Made by a program: the position numbers and the translations under genes. A DNA stretch of 64,000 bases from Datisca glomerata (Eukaryota; Streptophyta; Magnoliopsida; Cucurbitales; Datiscaceae). The notes under the pieces were generated by a model, which was given only the letters and a program-made list of their open reading frames with translations, did not search any database and was not told the origin of the DNA. Numbering within the stretch: position 1 is the first letter of the stretch; each line of letters begins with the position of its first letter. The DNA is taken from the NCBI GenBank assembly GCA_003255025.1, contig QANY01005826.1, forward strand, positions 248,001 through 312,000, written 5' to 3'. Positions 11,568 to 22,411 of the stretch are shown one piece after another.

Positions 11568-11654
11568 TTAGCACATTGTTTTCGGGTGTAAAGATTTAAG
11601 ATTGTAAGAATCTTAAGATGTATCCTGAAAAGGATAGCAAAAGAAGTAGATCCA
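11568..11654 (-). repeat. Inverted viral fragment (movement-protein region)
   Basis: The reverse complement of this stretch is closely similar to about 3985-4075 in the left movement-protein remnant; both share a run reading TCTTACAATCTTAAATC. It sits between two direct viral fragments, so it marks a local inversion within the locus. Confidence 0.75.
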
Positions 11655-11998
11655 TGTGAGATAAAAAAATAGATATCTCTCCACACAACAGTATCCGACC
11701 AGATTTGAACATTATCATTATATCTATGAGGCAATCATAGTACAATCTAGTTGCATGAAAATCAGACATACTTTTTATGACTCTAACCGAAGTACCAGCC
11801 CTATTAAATTTAATAAATCTGTTATCCAAAATTTTATCTCTATCAATGGGTAGGGTCTTCATCCCCATACAACCCAAACTATAAAGATTCACAAAAAAAA
11901 GTGAGATACAGTTATTATTAAAATTATATCCAATCTTTCACCAACAAATTCTATTATCAGAATCCGATCCACGATTTCCTGTATCTAATTGCCACTTG
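11655..11998 (+). repeat. Third viral fragment (internal part of last ORF)
   Basis: It is similar in direct orientation to about 9232-9560, sharing TATCTCTCCACACAACA and CAGCCCTATTA. Similarity is clear to about 11975 and weak to about 11998. The junction with the inverted piece shares GAGATAAAA, which suggests microhomology joining. Confidence 0.75.
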
Positions 11999-12009
11999 CG
12001 GTCAAGAAA

Positions 12010-12015
12010 TATAAA
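12010..12015 (+). promoter_or_regulatory. Possible TATA box of the TRAP-alpha gene
   Basis: TATAAA lies 85-90 bp upstream of the start codon, which would leave a 5' leader of roughly 60 bp. It is the only TATA-like motif between the viral fragment and the ATG. Transcript data were not available. Confidence 0.35.
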
Positions 12016-12099
12016 CCTCGAAGATTTTGTATTTTCATTCCCTTTCCAACAAGAGGAAAACAGCCTAGAGCATTACAACCACTACTCCGAGTTTCAGAC

Positions 12100-15000
12100 A
12101 TGGCGATCAAGACCCTTAGAATATTTTTCCTATCCCTCCTGCTCCTCGCCTCTCCTTTGCTTCAAGGTTCTGTCCCTAAATTCAGATCTACATCCATTCG
12201 CTTTACTGCGGAAAAGTAGTGATCTTTTTGAATTTTCGCGCTGTATGGAACTCCGGTCTCGCATGCATGGTCTTGATCATTGTATTCTAATTCGTATAAG
12301 ATCTGCTACAATTGGGTCTAATTTTGTATTAGCTTTCTTTCTTTTTCTTCATGCTCGTACTTGATTTTGCATGCCTATGCCGTTTATATAGCTTTCGAGA
12401 TTGCCCTTGATACCGAATTTGGTCTTTCCTCATTAAAAAAGTTCCATGAAATCATGATGAACTTTCCCTTCCTTGTGCGTACTGTCTGAAATTCTTATTG
12501 TTGGCTTATCAGTTGCTATTTGTCAATCGGATTCTGATGCGGAAGCTGTAGAGGCTGTTGAAGAAGCAAGTGAACTTGGAATTGTTGGCGAAGATGACCA
12601 GTATTTTGGGGAAGGGAAATTTAGTGCAGCTCCTGGAGTTGATACGATTTCTGTTTTCCCCAAAAACAGTGGACGTGGTAAGTTTTCAAGTACAGGTCCA
12701 TGAATTGGTACAGCCTGTTACTACACGTACATGCCCATTGAATTTCACTTGTTCTTCTTTCTTCTTTTGCAGTGGTGACAGCTGGAAAAGAGTCTGAACT
12801 TCTAGTGGGAGTGAAAAATGATGGTAATTACTAATTAGCTCTATCGTGGAATGCAATTGGCTTGCAAAAATCTTGTTTCTTTGAAAGACCATTTTATTAC
12901 TTGTGTTGTCAATTTATGACGCTTTTTCTATTTTTGTTTGTAATTATTAACTCTGTTGCTGGTGTTCTTGTCGTCCTCGTGTTGCTTTCAGATGCTTTTA
13001 CCATCTTTACTATCAATGTCATTGACCATTTAAAGTTTAGCTAACCCATCTCTTTGGGTGAAAAACCAGGGGAGTCAAACATGTTTATCATTGCCATTAA
13101 GGCCAGCATTCATTACTCTTTTGATCATCGTCTATTGATCCAAAATCTTACCACACAGGTAAGTTCACTTGACCTCTCATCAACGTCTTGCATAACCTTT
13201 CAATGATACTCAAAATTTCTCTATTCTATTTGAAGAATATAATTTCTTTCCTTTTTTGTGCGCAAGATAATTGATAATTCAGCATTGCATTTACTTTCAC
13301 AGCATTTTTACTAGTAATTTTTGGGTGCTTTGTGAATAACTTTTGGATCTTGCTCTCTAAGCAAGCTAAACGAGTGATTGTCTTCCGTCATTTTGGGGTA
13401 CAATGCCAGCGTTTTATTATTTCCTCTAGGTACTTCCAACTTAGAGATGAAAGATGACTACTTTTTGTATATGAGAAGTTATTGAAGGTTGCCAATTGTT
13501 TCATTAAGAACTGATGCAGTCTCATGTATTTTAAAGCTCATTAAAGACTAGTTTTGGTGATAGGATGTTGTCGTTTTTTGCCCTTTGTCTTTTCTGCCTT
13601 TGGCTCACATGACCTTCATTTTGACATTGTAAATAATTGTCATAATTAGAGGTTTAATTTAAACAGTGTGAAGGATTTAACATAACTAGAGGGTTTCTCG
13701 CAAACATTGTAAAGGATTTTATATCATCTGTAGATGTGTATAGTTCTTTAGTAAGAATTTTTATTCATCATCTTTTGTCAATAATCAGCAAGTCCTTTGC
13801 GTTAACATCGAGGACTAAAGCATGTTTTTCAGTCCCCAAAAAAAAGTTCAAGGTAGTTTGATTGGTAAAACTTTTTTCCTTTAAGATATTTGCTTACTGC
13901 GATTGTCTATAGGAATCTCTCGAAGTTTTATATAAAATGTTTAGTTCTAAGTTATAAAGAAAGATCTACTCTTTAGATCCTCATTTAGAAACCAACTTGA
14001 TAGTTGGAATCTCTCTTTTGTACAACCCTAGTGGTTTTTTTAGTAATATATATACCATTTACTGATTAAAAAAAATGCTTAGTTCTAAGTTCCTGCCCAA
14101 AGCAAGAATTGAGCCTGATTAACCCACTTCTATTTTGACAGTTGTCCGCATATTTTACTTGCCGATCTTTCTATCGTTTTTGAGAAATTCCACTGCTGTT
14201 TTTTTTTTTCAAAACATACAGAATTTGTCAATTTTGGGGTCTTTACTCACTATATTCTATCTGACATACATCCGTCTATACATGGTAGGCTTTTAACAAT
14301 GGATCTGTGCCTACATCAGCTCAGGCTACTTTTCCATATTTATTTGCTGTTAGCAAATATTTGCAGGTATGTGGTTTCTGTTTCCTACAAATGATGAAAA
14401 GAAAGATATTGTGGTTTGATCTCAAGCATTAAGTAAAGTTTTGTGCAGCCTGGAATTTATGATCTTGTGGGCACTATTATTTATGAGATAGATCAGCAAC
14501 CATTCCAAAGCACGTTCTACAATGGTACCATTGAAGTTGTTGAAGCTGGTGGTTTCCTCAGTGTTGAGTCGGTGTTTTTAGTGACCCTTGGAATTGCCCT
14601 TGTCGTGCTGCTTGGATTATGGATTCATGGTCGAGTACAGCAACTTTCTAAGGTATATGTTGTCTATAAGTCCTACTAAACATGGATTTTATGAGTTTTA
14701 TCTGTGATCCTCCAACACCCATTTTCACCTGCTTCTCAGGAGATGTAGGTGCCTACTGGTAAAGGTTAGAAATAGAATTGTGTCAAAGATAGAAAATTGA
14801 TGGGAATGCTAATTTTATCAAGACCTGGTCTTTATAAATTTTATGGAAAATTCCTCCAAACTATCTCCTCTCTAATTTACTTAAATGGCACACTTAAATG
14901 ACATGGACAACTCTATTTTGGAAATAATACTTCGGTCCACTTAGTTTGAAAACTGTTAGTTTCTCTATAGAAGTACAAAAAATATCCTCAACCCATTTTC

Positions 15001-15795
15001 TACAAAATGGTTTTGGAATCTGAAAATCGTTTTGAAAGACAATAGGGCAATTTGGAATCTGAAATTGGTATCAGGTTAGAATACACACTGTTGACAAAAA
15101 TAGTAAGGGCAAATATGGTATTAAAATCTATTTTAGTGGTGTTAGTTTATTAACGTTTTTGGGTTTATTTGTCAATGAAGTCTTAAAATAAAGGAGGTTC
15201 GTCTTATTTTTCAAAGTAGAGAGGGTGGTGTTCGTGTCATTTAAGCAAATGGGAGGGGAGGGTGGAGGAACTTTACCTAGATGTTATATCCAATAGCCAG
15301 CTGTATTTGTATTTTGGACTTCCTCTAACATTTGCACAAAAAGAAATGGATTGAATTTGGATATGATATGCATGGAGTATAGAGAAACATGGCTTTAATG
15401 ACTGACCGGTTGATCTCGTCGCCAATCATTTCATGATTACTTATTGCACTCTCAATGCTTTTCTTTATATAGGAATTCTAATTCATCATATTGTATTCTG
15501 TTAGAAAACTAAGAGGGCTCCCAAGGTGGAAGTTGGAACTAAATCTACTGATGCCTCAACTGACGAATGGCTTCAGGTCTGTTTAACCCTTCATCAGAGA
15601 AAAGTTCGTCAAACAATCAGCATGTTGATTTCATTGCATTCTTTACAAACCTCTCTCTGATGCATATCAAGTTGGAGATATTGGTATTTGATAACAAGTT
15701 TGAGATCTGTTGCTGCTATATTCATACATGCTTCTTTCTGTTCATAGGGTACTGCATACGCTCAGTCACTTTCGAGCAAATCAAAGAAAAAGTAG
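12100..15795 (+). CDS. SSR1: Translocon-associated protein subunit alpha (8 exons)
   Basis: Exons: 12100-12166, 12513-12677, 12773-12823, 13070-13158, 14289-14366, 14449-14652, 15505-15576 and 15748-15795. All introns are GT-AG, and the joined frame is open for 257 codons plus TAG, the usual length of plant TRAP-alpha. The product has a cleavable signal peptide (residues 1 to about 28, ending near AICQS), an acidic lumenal segment, a lumenal domain with sequons NLT, NGS and NGT, one membrane span (SVFLVTLGIALVVLLGLWI) and a Lys-rich cytosolic tail ending KSKKK. The TRAP complex sits beside the Sec61 channel in the ER membrane and assists translocation of secretory proteins. The start is fixed by the signal peptide. 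The upstream DNA is a viral remnant from about 11998 leftwards; intron 6 carries a MITE-like insertion. The pattern is ordinary housekeeping, with no disruption seen. Confidence 0.96.
14843..15284. mobile_element. MITE-like insertion in TRAP-alpha intron 6
   Basis: The two ends are imperfect inverted repeats of 40-60 bp. The left end reads TTCCTCCAAACTATCTCCTC with TTACTTAAATGGCAC further in. The right end, reverse-complemented, reads TTCCTCCACCCTCCCCTCC with TTGCTTAAATGACAC. The interior is AT-rich and noncoding. The target-site duplication is unclear, so the superfamily is not assigned. Confidence 0.6.
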
Positions 15796-16027
15796 ACTAC
15801 GGTTGTCGCGGTTCAGCTGCACCAAGACACTGCCATGACGCCAAGGCTCATGCTACCCACACTAGACATTCGAAGATTCTTAGAGAGCCCAAAAGATCAA
15901 GTAGTTTTGTAAAATTAGGCCAGTTAGAGATTGTCAAAGAGATCTTTTAAATTTAATTTCCCTTTTTTGGGTTTTGGAAACGGAAGTTGAGCCTAATGTG
16001 AATTCGAATTAGAACTAGTAGACACAG

Positions 16028-16038
16028 TTGAGCTAGAA
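16028..16038 (+). terminator. Likely polyadenylation signal region of TRAP-alpha
   Basis: An AATAAA within AGAAATAAAACA lies about 240 bp after the stop codon, a normal 3' UTR length. No better signal is seen nearer to the stop. Confidence 0.4.
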
Positions 16039-16243
16039 ATAAAACAACTTTCTTAAGCTTAATGCAATTTCTTGCAGCATGTTCTCTTCACACATAGATC
16101 GTTTTGAGCTTTTTTTGGATTATCCTGAATGATTGTGACTGAGAATTAACTCTGTCTGCCTATGATTTGACATTTCTTAAGTGAAACTATTAGTTTGGAA
16201 AATATCTGATTTTCTTCATTATTTGGCCATGTGAGCTTGAGAT

Positions 16244-16372
16244 GATCTCTCCTCGTTGATATTGTCCATATAACATGACACGTTAATACATTAATAGTTG
16301 GACCCGTTGGCTGATATTGTCCACATAACATGACACATTAATAGTTGGACCCGTCGAAGCTGACGCAGAAGG
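16244..16372 (+). repeat. Two-copy tandem repeat (about 52-70 bp units)
   Basis: A unit containing TGATATTGTCCA, ATAACATGACAC and TTAATAGTTGGACCCGT occurs twice in a row with small indels. No coding or transposon context. Confidence 0.7.
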
Positions 16373-16696
16373 TCAATTGCTTTGGTAAAGTGATCGTGTA
16401 TGAAAATTATTAGCAAGTTGATCTCCTTTCTTATCCTCTCAATTTACATTATTTTGTGATCTTAACGTGAACACCCCAATTGATTTCCTTGACTAACGTC
16501 AATGGTTTAAACGTAGGCCCTGAAAGGTTGTATCAGCTGATGAGCTTGTAAGGTTTTGATTTTTTTAGCCGACTTCAACGGGTTAAATATCACCACTGAG
16601 GTGATATTTAGAGAGACGGTATATTTGTGTACGCCAACCTGACGTAGATATGGGCCAACCCTGGCGTAGATGAGGGTCGGGGACTTGGACACAGTG

Positions 16697-16765
16697 ATAA
16701 GTTGGTGCAATGTTCTCTGTCGTGTAGTGTAAGTTGGTGTAATGTTCTCTGTCGTGTAGTGGGAC
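16697..16765 (+). repeat. Two-copy direct repeat in intergenic DNA
   Basis: AAGTTGGTG followed by AATGTTCTCTGTCGTGTAGTG occurs twice, about 33 bp apart. Apart from this and neighbouring short repeats, I see no gene between 16080 and 18650. Confidence 0.7.
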
Positions 16766-17693
16766 AAACCCTCATACTCATTTTCTATAAAAAAATAATA
16801 AGAAAAAAAATGATGTCACACTATATTACTTATCATTATTATGATATGATAGTGTATGTAGTCACACTTAACGCGTAAATGTAAAATAATGAAAAAATAT
16901 ATATTTTCAATTGTGTCATGAATATATCATCTCATATCATATATATAATTACATCATAATAATATAAAATATCATGATGTGCGTAACATTATTAATGAAA
17001 TATGAGATTTTCTAAAAAATGAAATTAACAACATTATTAAAAGAATATGAGATTTCTTGACAAATGAGATTAACACACGTTCAGAGAAAAGCCTCGTACC
17101 TACAATCAAGGCTTTGGTTACTTCTAATCTAAGGTGTATTTTAGTGATTGTTTCCTTAATTGCAACAATAATAACATCACTAATATATAATTATACCCTC
17201 AATTACTATCTACTGAAAATTGGAATACACATCAGTTCTTGAGACTCACTGTTATTGAAGCCTAAAGAGGTCTCATCATCACGAATCATGATCAATCGAT
17301 AGGAATCTTTCCGTCTTATTTCTCTATCTTCTTACATGTCTCATCAATGTATTTTCGCGTCACGTGTACGTAATTTTTTCTTTAAATTTCACGTAAATAT
17401 ATATATGTAACTAATTTTCTCATTTTGTAACACTTAAAAATAGATAAATATTTTCTCCATAGGCCGTGGGCATTGAGCTTTCTATTCGTTTATAACCTTT
17501 CCTTTATATCGTTCATGTAAAGGGATTTTCCCCTTGTTATATTCAAGAAATTTGAGTAAGAGAATAAAGAATGAGTAACTAACAGATTTGAGTAAAAGAG
17601 TAGAGAATTGTATTGATTACGTTGTTCTTTCTTTGGTTTGTGTGGATGTATTTATGTCCTTTCCTCAATGGTCATTTTTCAATCGTTTAATAA

Positions 17694-17747
17694 CCGTTGA
17701 TCAACAGTTATTATTATCATAAGATAATAATAACCGTTGATCAACGG
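17694..17747. repeat. Near-perfect 25-bp hairpin
   Basis: Arms 17694-17718 and 17723-17747 are reverse complements with one mismatch around a 4-base loop. Each arm also contains a short self-palindrome around TTGATCAA. It could be a MITE end, a small-RNA-producing foldback or a regulatory palindrome. Confidence 0.7.
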
Positions 17748-18651
17748 AGATAATGATAACACTATGATCAAATCTCATCTTTCTTTAACCGTCATGTCAT
17801 ATTTGTTTGACTTCGTCTCCTTAATTTCTTTCCACATCACTTTTTTTTATTTGAATTTTTGTTATCATGACAATTCATTGCTCTTCTATTTAACCTACCT
17901 CATACTACTCCAAAAAAATGAAATTAACTGTATAAATATCTGATTTTTTTTCAATCAAAATCAACAATTACTATGGTTGGTCCATTAATGGCTTTTATTA
18001 CGCTTCCATTTGAAAAGATACTTAGGCTGCCGGCATGGTGTATCAATTATGAGAATTTAGGACAAATCGCATGAAATTTTATTTGAGGAAAAAAAAGTTT
18101 TAATTATTTTATTTTTTATCACAGCCGTCCAAATTTCTTTAGATGATTGTGATTGAACTTTCCCTCTACAGTTAGACATCAACTGCAAAAGATCATCATC
18201 CCTATTATGGACTACACTGATCCACCTGTTCTCTACTTCATATCTTTTTATTTTCTCACTTTGATTAGTGGTTTCTACAGTTCTATTTTTTTTCTCTTAA
18301 AAGAACATTGTCACATTAAATCTACCGTAACATTCCTCTATTAATTTTATTTTTTCGATTGTTTTTAACTTGATTCCAAAAACAAGCTAGCAACATGTAG
18401 CTTTTACCATCATGACGGAGCAATAGACATGACTTGGGATTACACTTTGTTTTTTAGATTGAGATTACGCATATACTTAAAATAAAGAGTTTATATTTTT
18501 CTTTAAGATTTTACAGTACACCCCATGTACAATAATGAACTGTTTTATGTATATTTGAACGTAATAATCTATAAAACTTATAGTGTATAATTTCTTTTAA
18601 AGTTTTACATGCAAGAATGTTACTTGTGTAAAAAAAAAATTCCGTTAGCAA
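17748..18651. other. AT-rich intergenic DNA
   Basis: Long T/A runs, with only short chance reading frames. No gene, transposon signature or RNA gene was recognised. Confidence 0.6.
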
Positions 18652-19487
18652 GGGATCAAAGAAAAAAATATCGATAACAATTGATTTATGTAAGTATTAA
18701 TAAAGAAGATAAGGAGTTTAAGAATGAGAGAATGTAAGGAGTAAATGATCTGAGTTGTGTTTTTGTTGTATTGAATGTCTCTCTTTCATTTTATATATTG
18801 GCCTTATATAGGCTTCATCAATTGCATAAGTTGATTAAAATCACAATATAAAAGGAGGCACTAATTATGTCTAGGGATTACATCCGTTCGTGAAGATCAT
18901 TCTACTTAGTATGAGCCCCTTTCACTTTCTCGTTTCCCATCTGTCTCACTCAGCCTCTAATCAGTCACAACCACTTGGTGACTTCTTGTAGATTCGAGCC
19001 AATCAATCACAGCCATTTGGTGACCTATCAATCTGTCTCATCCGAGTCATTTAGCTTACCCAATCAATCACAATTATTGGATTGTCATTTCAGATCCCTT
19101 TCGTCCGTTCCCGATCTTCTTTTTGTCCTTCTTTTTCTGCTCTTGCACAGTTCGGCAAGTTCCTTTCCCGTTCCAGAGGCACGGGTCCCCGTTAATCTTT
19201 CCCGTTATCAAAGGTGTGGGTCTTCCATAAGCTTTTTCTCTTTGAATGGTCTGCTTTTTTGTTCGAATGAGGTTTACCGCTTCTGTGCTCTTTCCCGTTC
19301 TCGAGTTCCTTCCCGTGTTTTTTTTCTGTTCTTGAGTTCTTTCCCGTTTAGAGTTCTCGTCCTCTTTTTTGCTTAATTCATGATCTATTTGTGCCACTTC
19401 TATTTTCGCATCTAGCTCCTTAATCTTACCATGTTCATGGTCCACGCGTCTTCTCAGAATCCGATATTTTTATACACGTGTCTTGGG
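18652..19487 (+). repeat. Gypsy LTR, left arm of inverted pair
   Basis: Strong similarity to the reverse complement of 24075-24944 across the whole length, including GAAAAAAATATCGATAACA near the start and ACCATGTTCATGGT near the end. It contains a TATATA promoter-like area near 18792. It ends abruptly at about 19487, where RT-coding sequence begins. The two arms are in inverted, not direct, orientation. Short open frames here are Ser/Leu-rich and have no recognisable domain. Confidence 0.7.
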
Positions 19488-19489
19488 TG

Positions 19490-21385
19490 ATTTTTTCCCT
19501 ATTTAAAATGAAGGCAGTGCCGTCCACTTACTACCAAGTGCGAAAATATCCATCTCCTGGAGGAATTAAGACTATAAGAGGGGACCCAAATGCCACCAGG
19601 ATCTACATAATAACCACATTAGAATCAACGAGGAAACAGAAAATAGGAAAATGGAAGAGAAACTAGTGGTTGCTGATGAACAATAACAATCACAGAAGGA
19701 TGCGCAGATAGGCCTGAGGTATGGAGCAAGAGAAGAAATCAAACCCATTTGCTTAGATGAAGAAACACAAAAAATGACAAATATTGGAGCCCATTTGGAG
19801 GAAACAGAAAAGAAAATGTTGACTAACTTCCTACGGAGAAACAAGAACATTTTTCAACCACTGCGCAGGAGATGCCAGGTATACCAGAAAATAAAATCTA
19901 TCATAAACTAAATGCTGACCCTTCTGTTAAACTGGTGAAACAACGAAAAAAAGTTTCACACCGGAAAGAAACATGCCCATCAAAGAAGAAGTTGACAAAC
20001 TGCTTAAATAGGATTTCATAAGGGAAGTAGACTACCCAGAGTGACTCGCTAATGTTGTCATGGTGAAAAGGAAAAGTAGGAAATGGAGGATTTGTGTTGA
20101 CTTCACAGATCCAAACAAGGTCTGCCCAAAAGATGAATATCCATTACCCAGAATAGATCAGATGGTGGATGCTACCTCGGGACAGGAACTTCTGAGCTTC
20201 ATGGACGCCTTTTCAGGATACAACTAGGTGAAAATGTTCCAACCTAACTAAGAGAAAACGTCTTTCATAACTGAACACGGTACTTTTTGTTATAAGGTAA
20301 TGCATTTGGTTTAAAAAATGCAGTTGCAACCTACCAAATGTTGGTAAATAAAATCTTCTAAGAATAGGTTGGGAAAACTATGGAAGTTTACGTAGATGAC
20401 ATGGTGGTGAAAAGTTGTGAGTAGAAAGATCACATCGAAAACCTTGGTGAGGCCTTTCCATTTTGAGCAAAAATTTGATGAAGTTGAATCCAGAAAAATG
20501 CACTTTCAGAGTGGCGGCCGGGAAATTCCTCGGCCACTTAGTTATGCAGCGGGGAATTGGAGTCAACTCGAATCAAGTGAAAGCCATAATGGAGATGAAG
20601 TCCCTATGAAGCCAGAAAGAAATATAAGGATTAACGGCAAGGTTGGCAGCATTGAATAGATTTCTTTCAAGATCAATCGACAAGTATAAACAGTTCTTTG
20701 TAAGGTTGAGGAAGAATTTGACGGGCGGATGGGATGACGAGTATGAGGAAGCTTTTAGCAAGATAAAGGAACACCTGACAATTCCACCGTTATTGTCAAA
20801 GCCAAAGCTGGGCAACCTTTATACTTATATGTAGCCGTCTCACAGGCCACCGTCAGTGCTGTTCTAATTAGAGAAGAAGAAAGGAAATAGAAGATGGTAT
20901 ACTTCATCAGCAAAAGTCAGGTAGCAGTCGAAATTCGTTACAAAATGATGGAAAATTTATATTCGTCGTTGTAGTAGCAGCAAGGAAACTAAGGCCTTAC
21001 TTTCAAGCACACATCATAAAGGTGCTGACGGACTCGCCAATTAGAAGTCTCATGCATTCACTTGAAATAAGTGGAAGAATGGAAAAACGGGCAATCGAGT
21101 TAAGCCAATACGAGATCCACTACGAGCCGAGAACATCAATTAAAGGACAAGCCTTGGCCGATTTTGTGGCAGACTTTACCGTTGACATCGAGGAGGAAGT
21201 AGAAAGCGGACAACGAGCAATTGAAAGCAGGACGTGGGAAGTATACGTTGACGGAGCTCAAACAATAAGGGAGCCAGAGCAAGAGTGGAGCTGCAGACTC
21301 CGTTTGGTGAAACGCTCGAACACTCCATCTCATTTGGATTCAACACCTCAAACAATGAAACTGGATACGAAACTGTGATAGCGGG
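19490..21385 (+). pseudogene. Ty3/Gypsy pol fragment (protease end, RT, RNase H)
   Basis: It starts with the protease-RT linker typical of plant Gypsy elements (KAVPSTYYQVRKYPSPGG). Reverse transcriptase follows with ICVDFTDPNKVCPKDEYPLP (about 20090-20150), SFMDAFSGYN (about 20198-20227) and the catalytic YVDDMVVKS (about 20388-20414). An RNase H-like region has KVLTDSPIRSLM and QYEIHYEPRTSIKGQAL (21020-21170). Stops and frame changes are frequent, and no integrase follows. It lies directly behind an LTR with gag missing, so it is a deleted element. It is related to, but distinct from, the Gypsy element on the minus strand at 44.3-49.5 kb. Confidence 0.85.
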
Positions 21386-22411
21386 AATCACTCTGTTACG
21401 GGAATTAGAGGTGAATGAAATAAAAAAAATCTGTGACTAACTTCCTACGGAAGAGCAGAATTGGCAAAACCCTTAAATGCCAATTACCTTAAGAAATACT
21501 CCGTTTAAATTGTTGATTATTATGGTAATATATGACTTCTCCCATCATTTTTCCCCCGCAAGGGTATCCCACGTAAAAACTAGTGTCAATTCTTTCCTTT
21601 TTTCTCTCCCTTATTAAAAAAACAAAAAACAAAATCAAAAGAGAGGTCCACGGCCTAGAAGCCTAAACCTTTGAGAGCGGAAAAAACTTTCTCTCTAAAA
21701 TGTGAAAAATGGAAATAAGTTGGCGGCCTAAAAGCCTAAGCCCTTGAGAGCAGGAAAAATCTTCTCTTTAAAATGTGCAAAAAACGAGTCATGATCATGA
21801 CCTAAAAGCCTAATTCACCGAGATCGGAGCAAAACCCACTTTCTAAAATGTAAATCAGGTTAATGGTTTAGAGGCCAAAGCCTTGAGAGCTGGAACTCCT
21901 ACTCTCTTAAAAGAAAATCAAACTGAAAAAGGTTAGCGACCTAGAAACCTAAGCTCTTGAGAGCAGGATACTTCCTCTCTAAAATGTGAAAATTAAACAA
22001 AAGAAAACCAAGGAAAGAAGCGAACAAATGATGAAACACAATGCAAGGAAATGTGAAAAGAAAATGAAAAATTCAAAAGAAGATGGAAAAGGGAAAACTC
22101 ATCCGCTCTAAATAGAAAATAACTCTATATACGGGGAAAAGCATTGTAAGCGGAAAATCCTTTAAATTGCTGAAGTTCAAATTAAGTTTTTACTAGGAAT
22201 ACCTTGGGAACCATGAAATCACTATATGCTAAAATGCTGAGTTAAATAATTCTTCTTCATTCAGGCATTTGAAAAATTATTCGATTGAAAATTGTTAAAA
22301 GTACGAAATTTCTAAGTTTTACTTTGCTTACTCAAAATTTTGCCAAGTATACTTGGTAAACTTGCAAAGCATGCCAAGAAGAGAAAGCCATTTCCTTGAT
22401 GATCGGGAAAA
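21386..22411. other. Noncoding interior of the Gypsy chimera
   Basis: No conserved coding block is seen. The stretch holds the degenerate tandem repeat at 21645-21980 and A-rich DNA, and joins the plus-strand pol half to the minus-strand gag half. The inversion breakpoint should lie here or near 22400. Confidence 0.5.
21645..21980 (+). repeat. Five degenerate tandem units of about 65-75 bp
   Basis: Units begin near 21650, 21724, 21799, 21864 and 21937. Each has a core like GGCCTAAAAGCCTAAGC followed by TTGAGAGC and TCTCTAAAATGTG. Such arrays occur in noncoding parts of some plant Gypsy elements. No function assigned. Confidence 0.75.

Larger units (their letters stand above)
10215..11570 (+). 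repeat. Right copy of the pararetroviral direct repeat
   Basis: This is the counterpart of 2476-3820, offset by 7739-7750 bp. It contains the end of the last viral ORF, promoter, leader, primer-binding site and first part of the movement-protein ORF. It retains a canonical primer-binding site and an AATAAA signal that the left copy lacks. The movement-protein frame here has early stops near 11315 and 11351, unlike the left copy. Confidence 0.85.
2476..11998 (+). mobile_element. Endogenous pararetrovirus (Caulimoviridae) locus, more than one genome unit
   Basis: The gene order is promoter and leader, tRNA-Met primer-binding site, movement protein, coat protein with zinc-knuckle relic, protease-RT-RNase H, and a last ORF of unknown role. 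There is no integrase and there are no LTRs, as in plant pararetroviruses. The segment around promoter, leader, primer-binding site and movement-protein start occurs twice in direct orientation, at about 2476-3820 and 10215-11570, with the primer-binding sites exactly 7750 bp apart. This fits a circular genome of about 7.75 kb integrated as a greater-than-unit-length copy. Two additional fragments, one inverted, follow at 11568-11998. All ORFs are interrupted, so the locus appears defective. The genus was not determined. Confidence 0.88.

Noticed and set aside
2476..11570. Reading the two viral repeats as LTRs of a retrotransposon
   Set aside because: No integrase, no TG...CA ends, the primer-binding site lies inside the repeat, and the gene order is caulimovirid; the repeat is explained by a circular genome read past one turn.
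17540..17690. Possible short LTR (TTGAGTAAGAGAATA repeats and AGAATTGTATTGATTACG)
   Set aside because: Resembles retroelement LTR style, but no partner, primer-binding site or coding region was found nearby.
18975..19445. Ser/Leu/Phe-rich ORF and its antisense Lys/Glu-rich ORF
   Set aside because: Both lie within the LTR-like inverted repeat; a similar frame appears in the other arm (24137-24619), reflecting repeat homology, not a protein.
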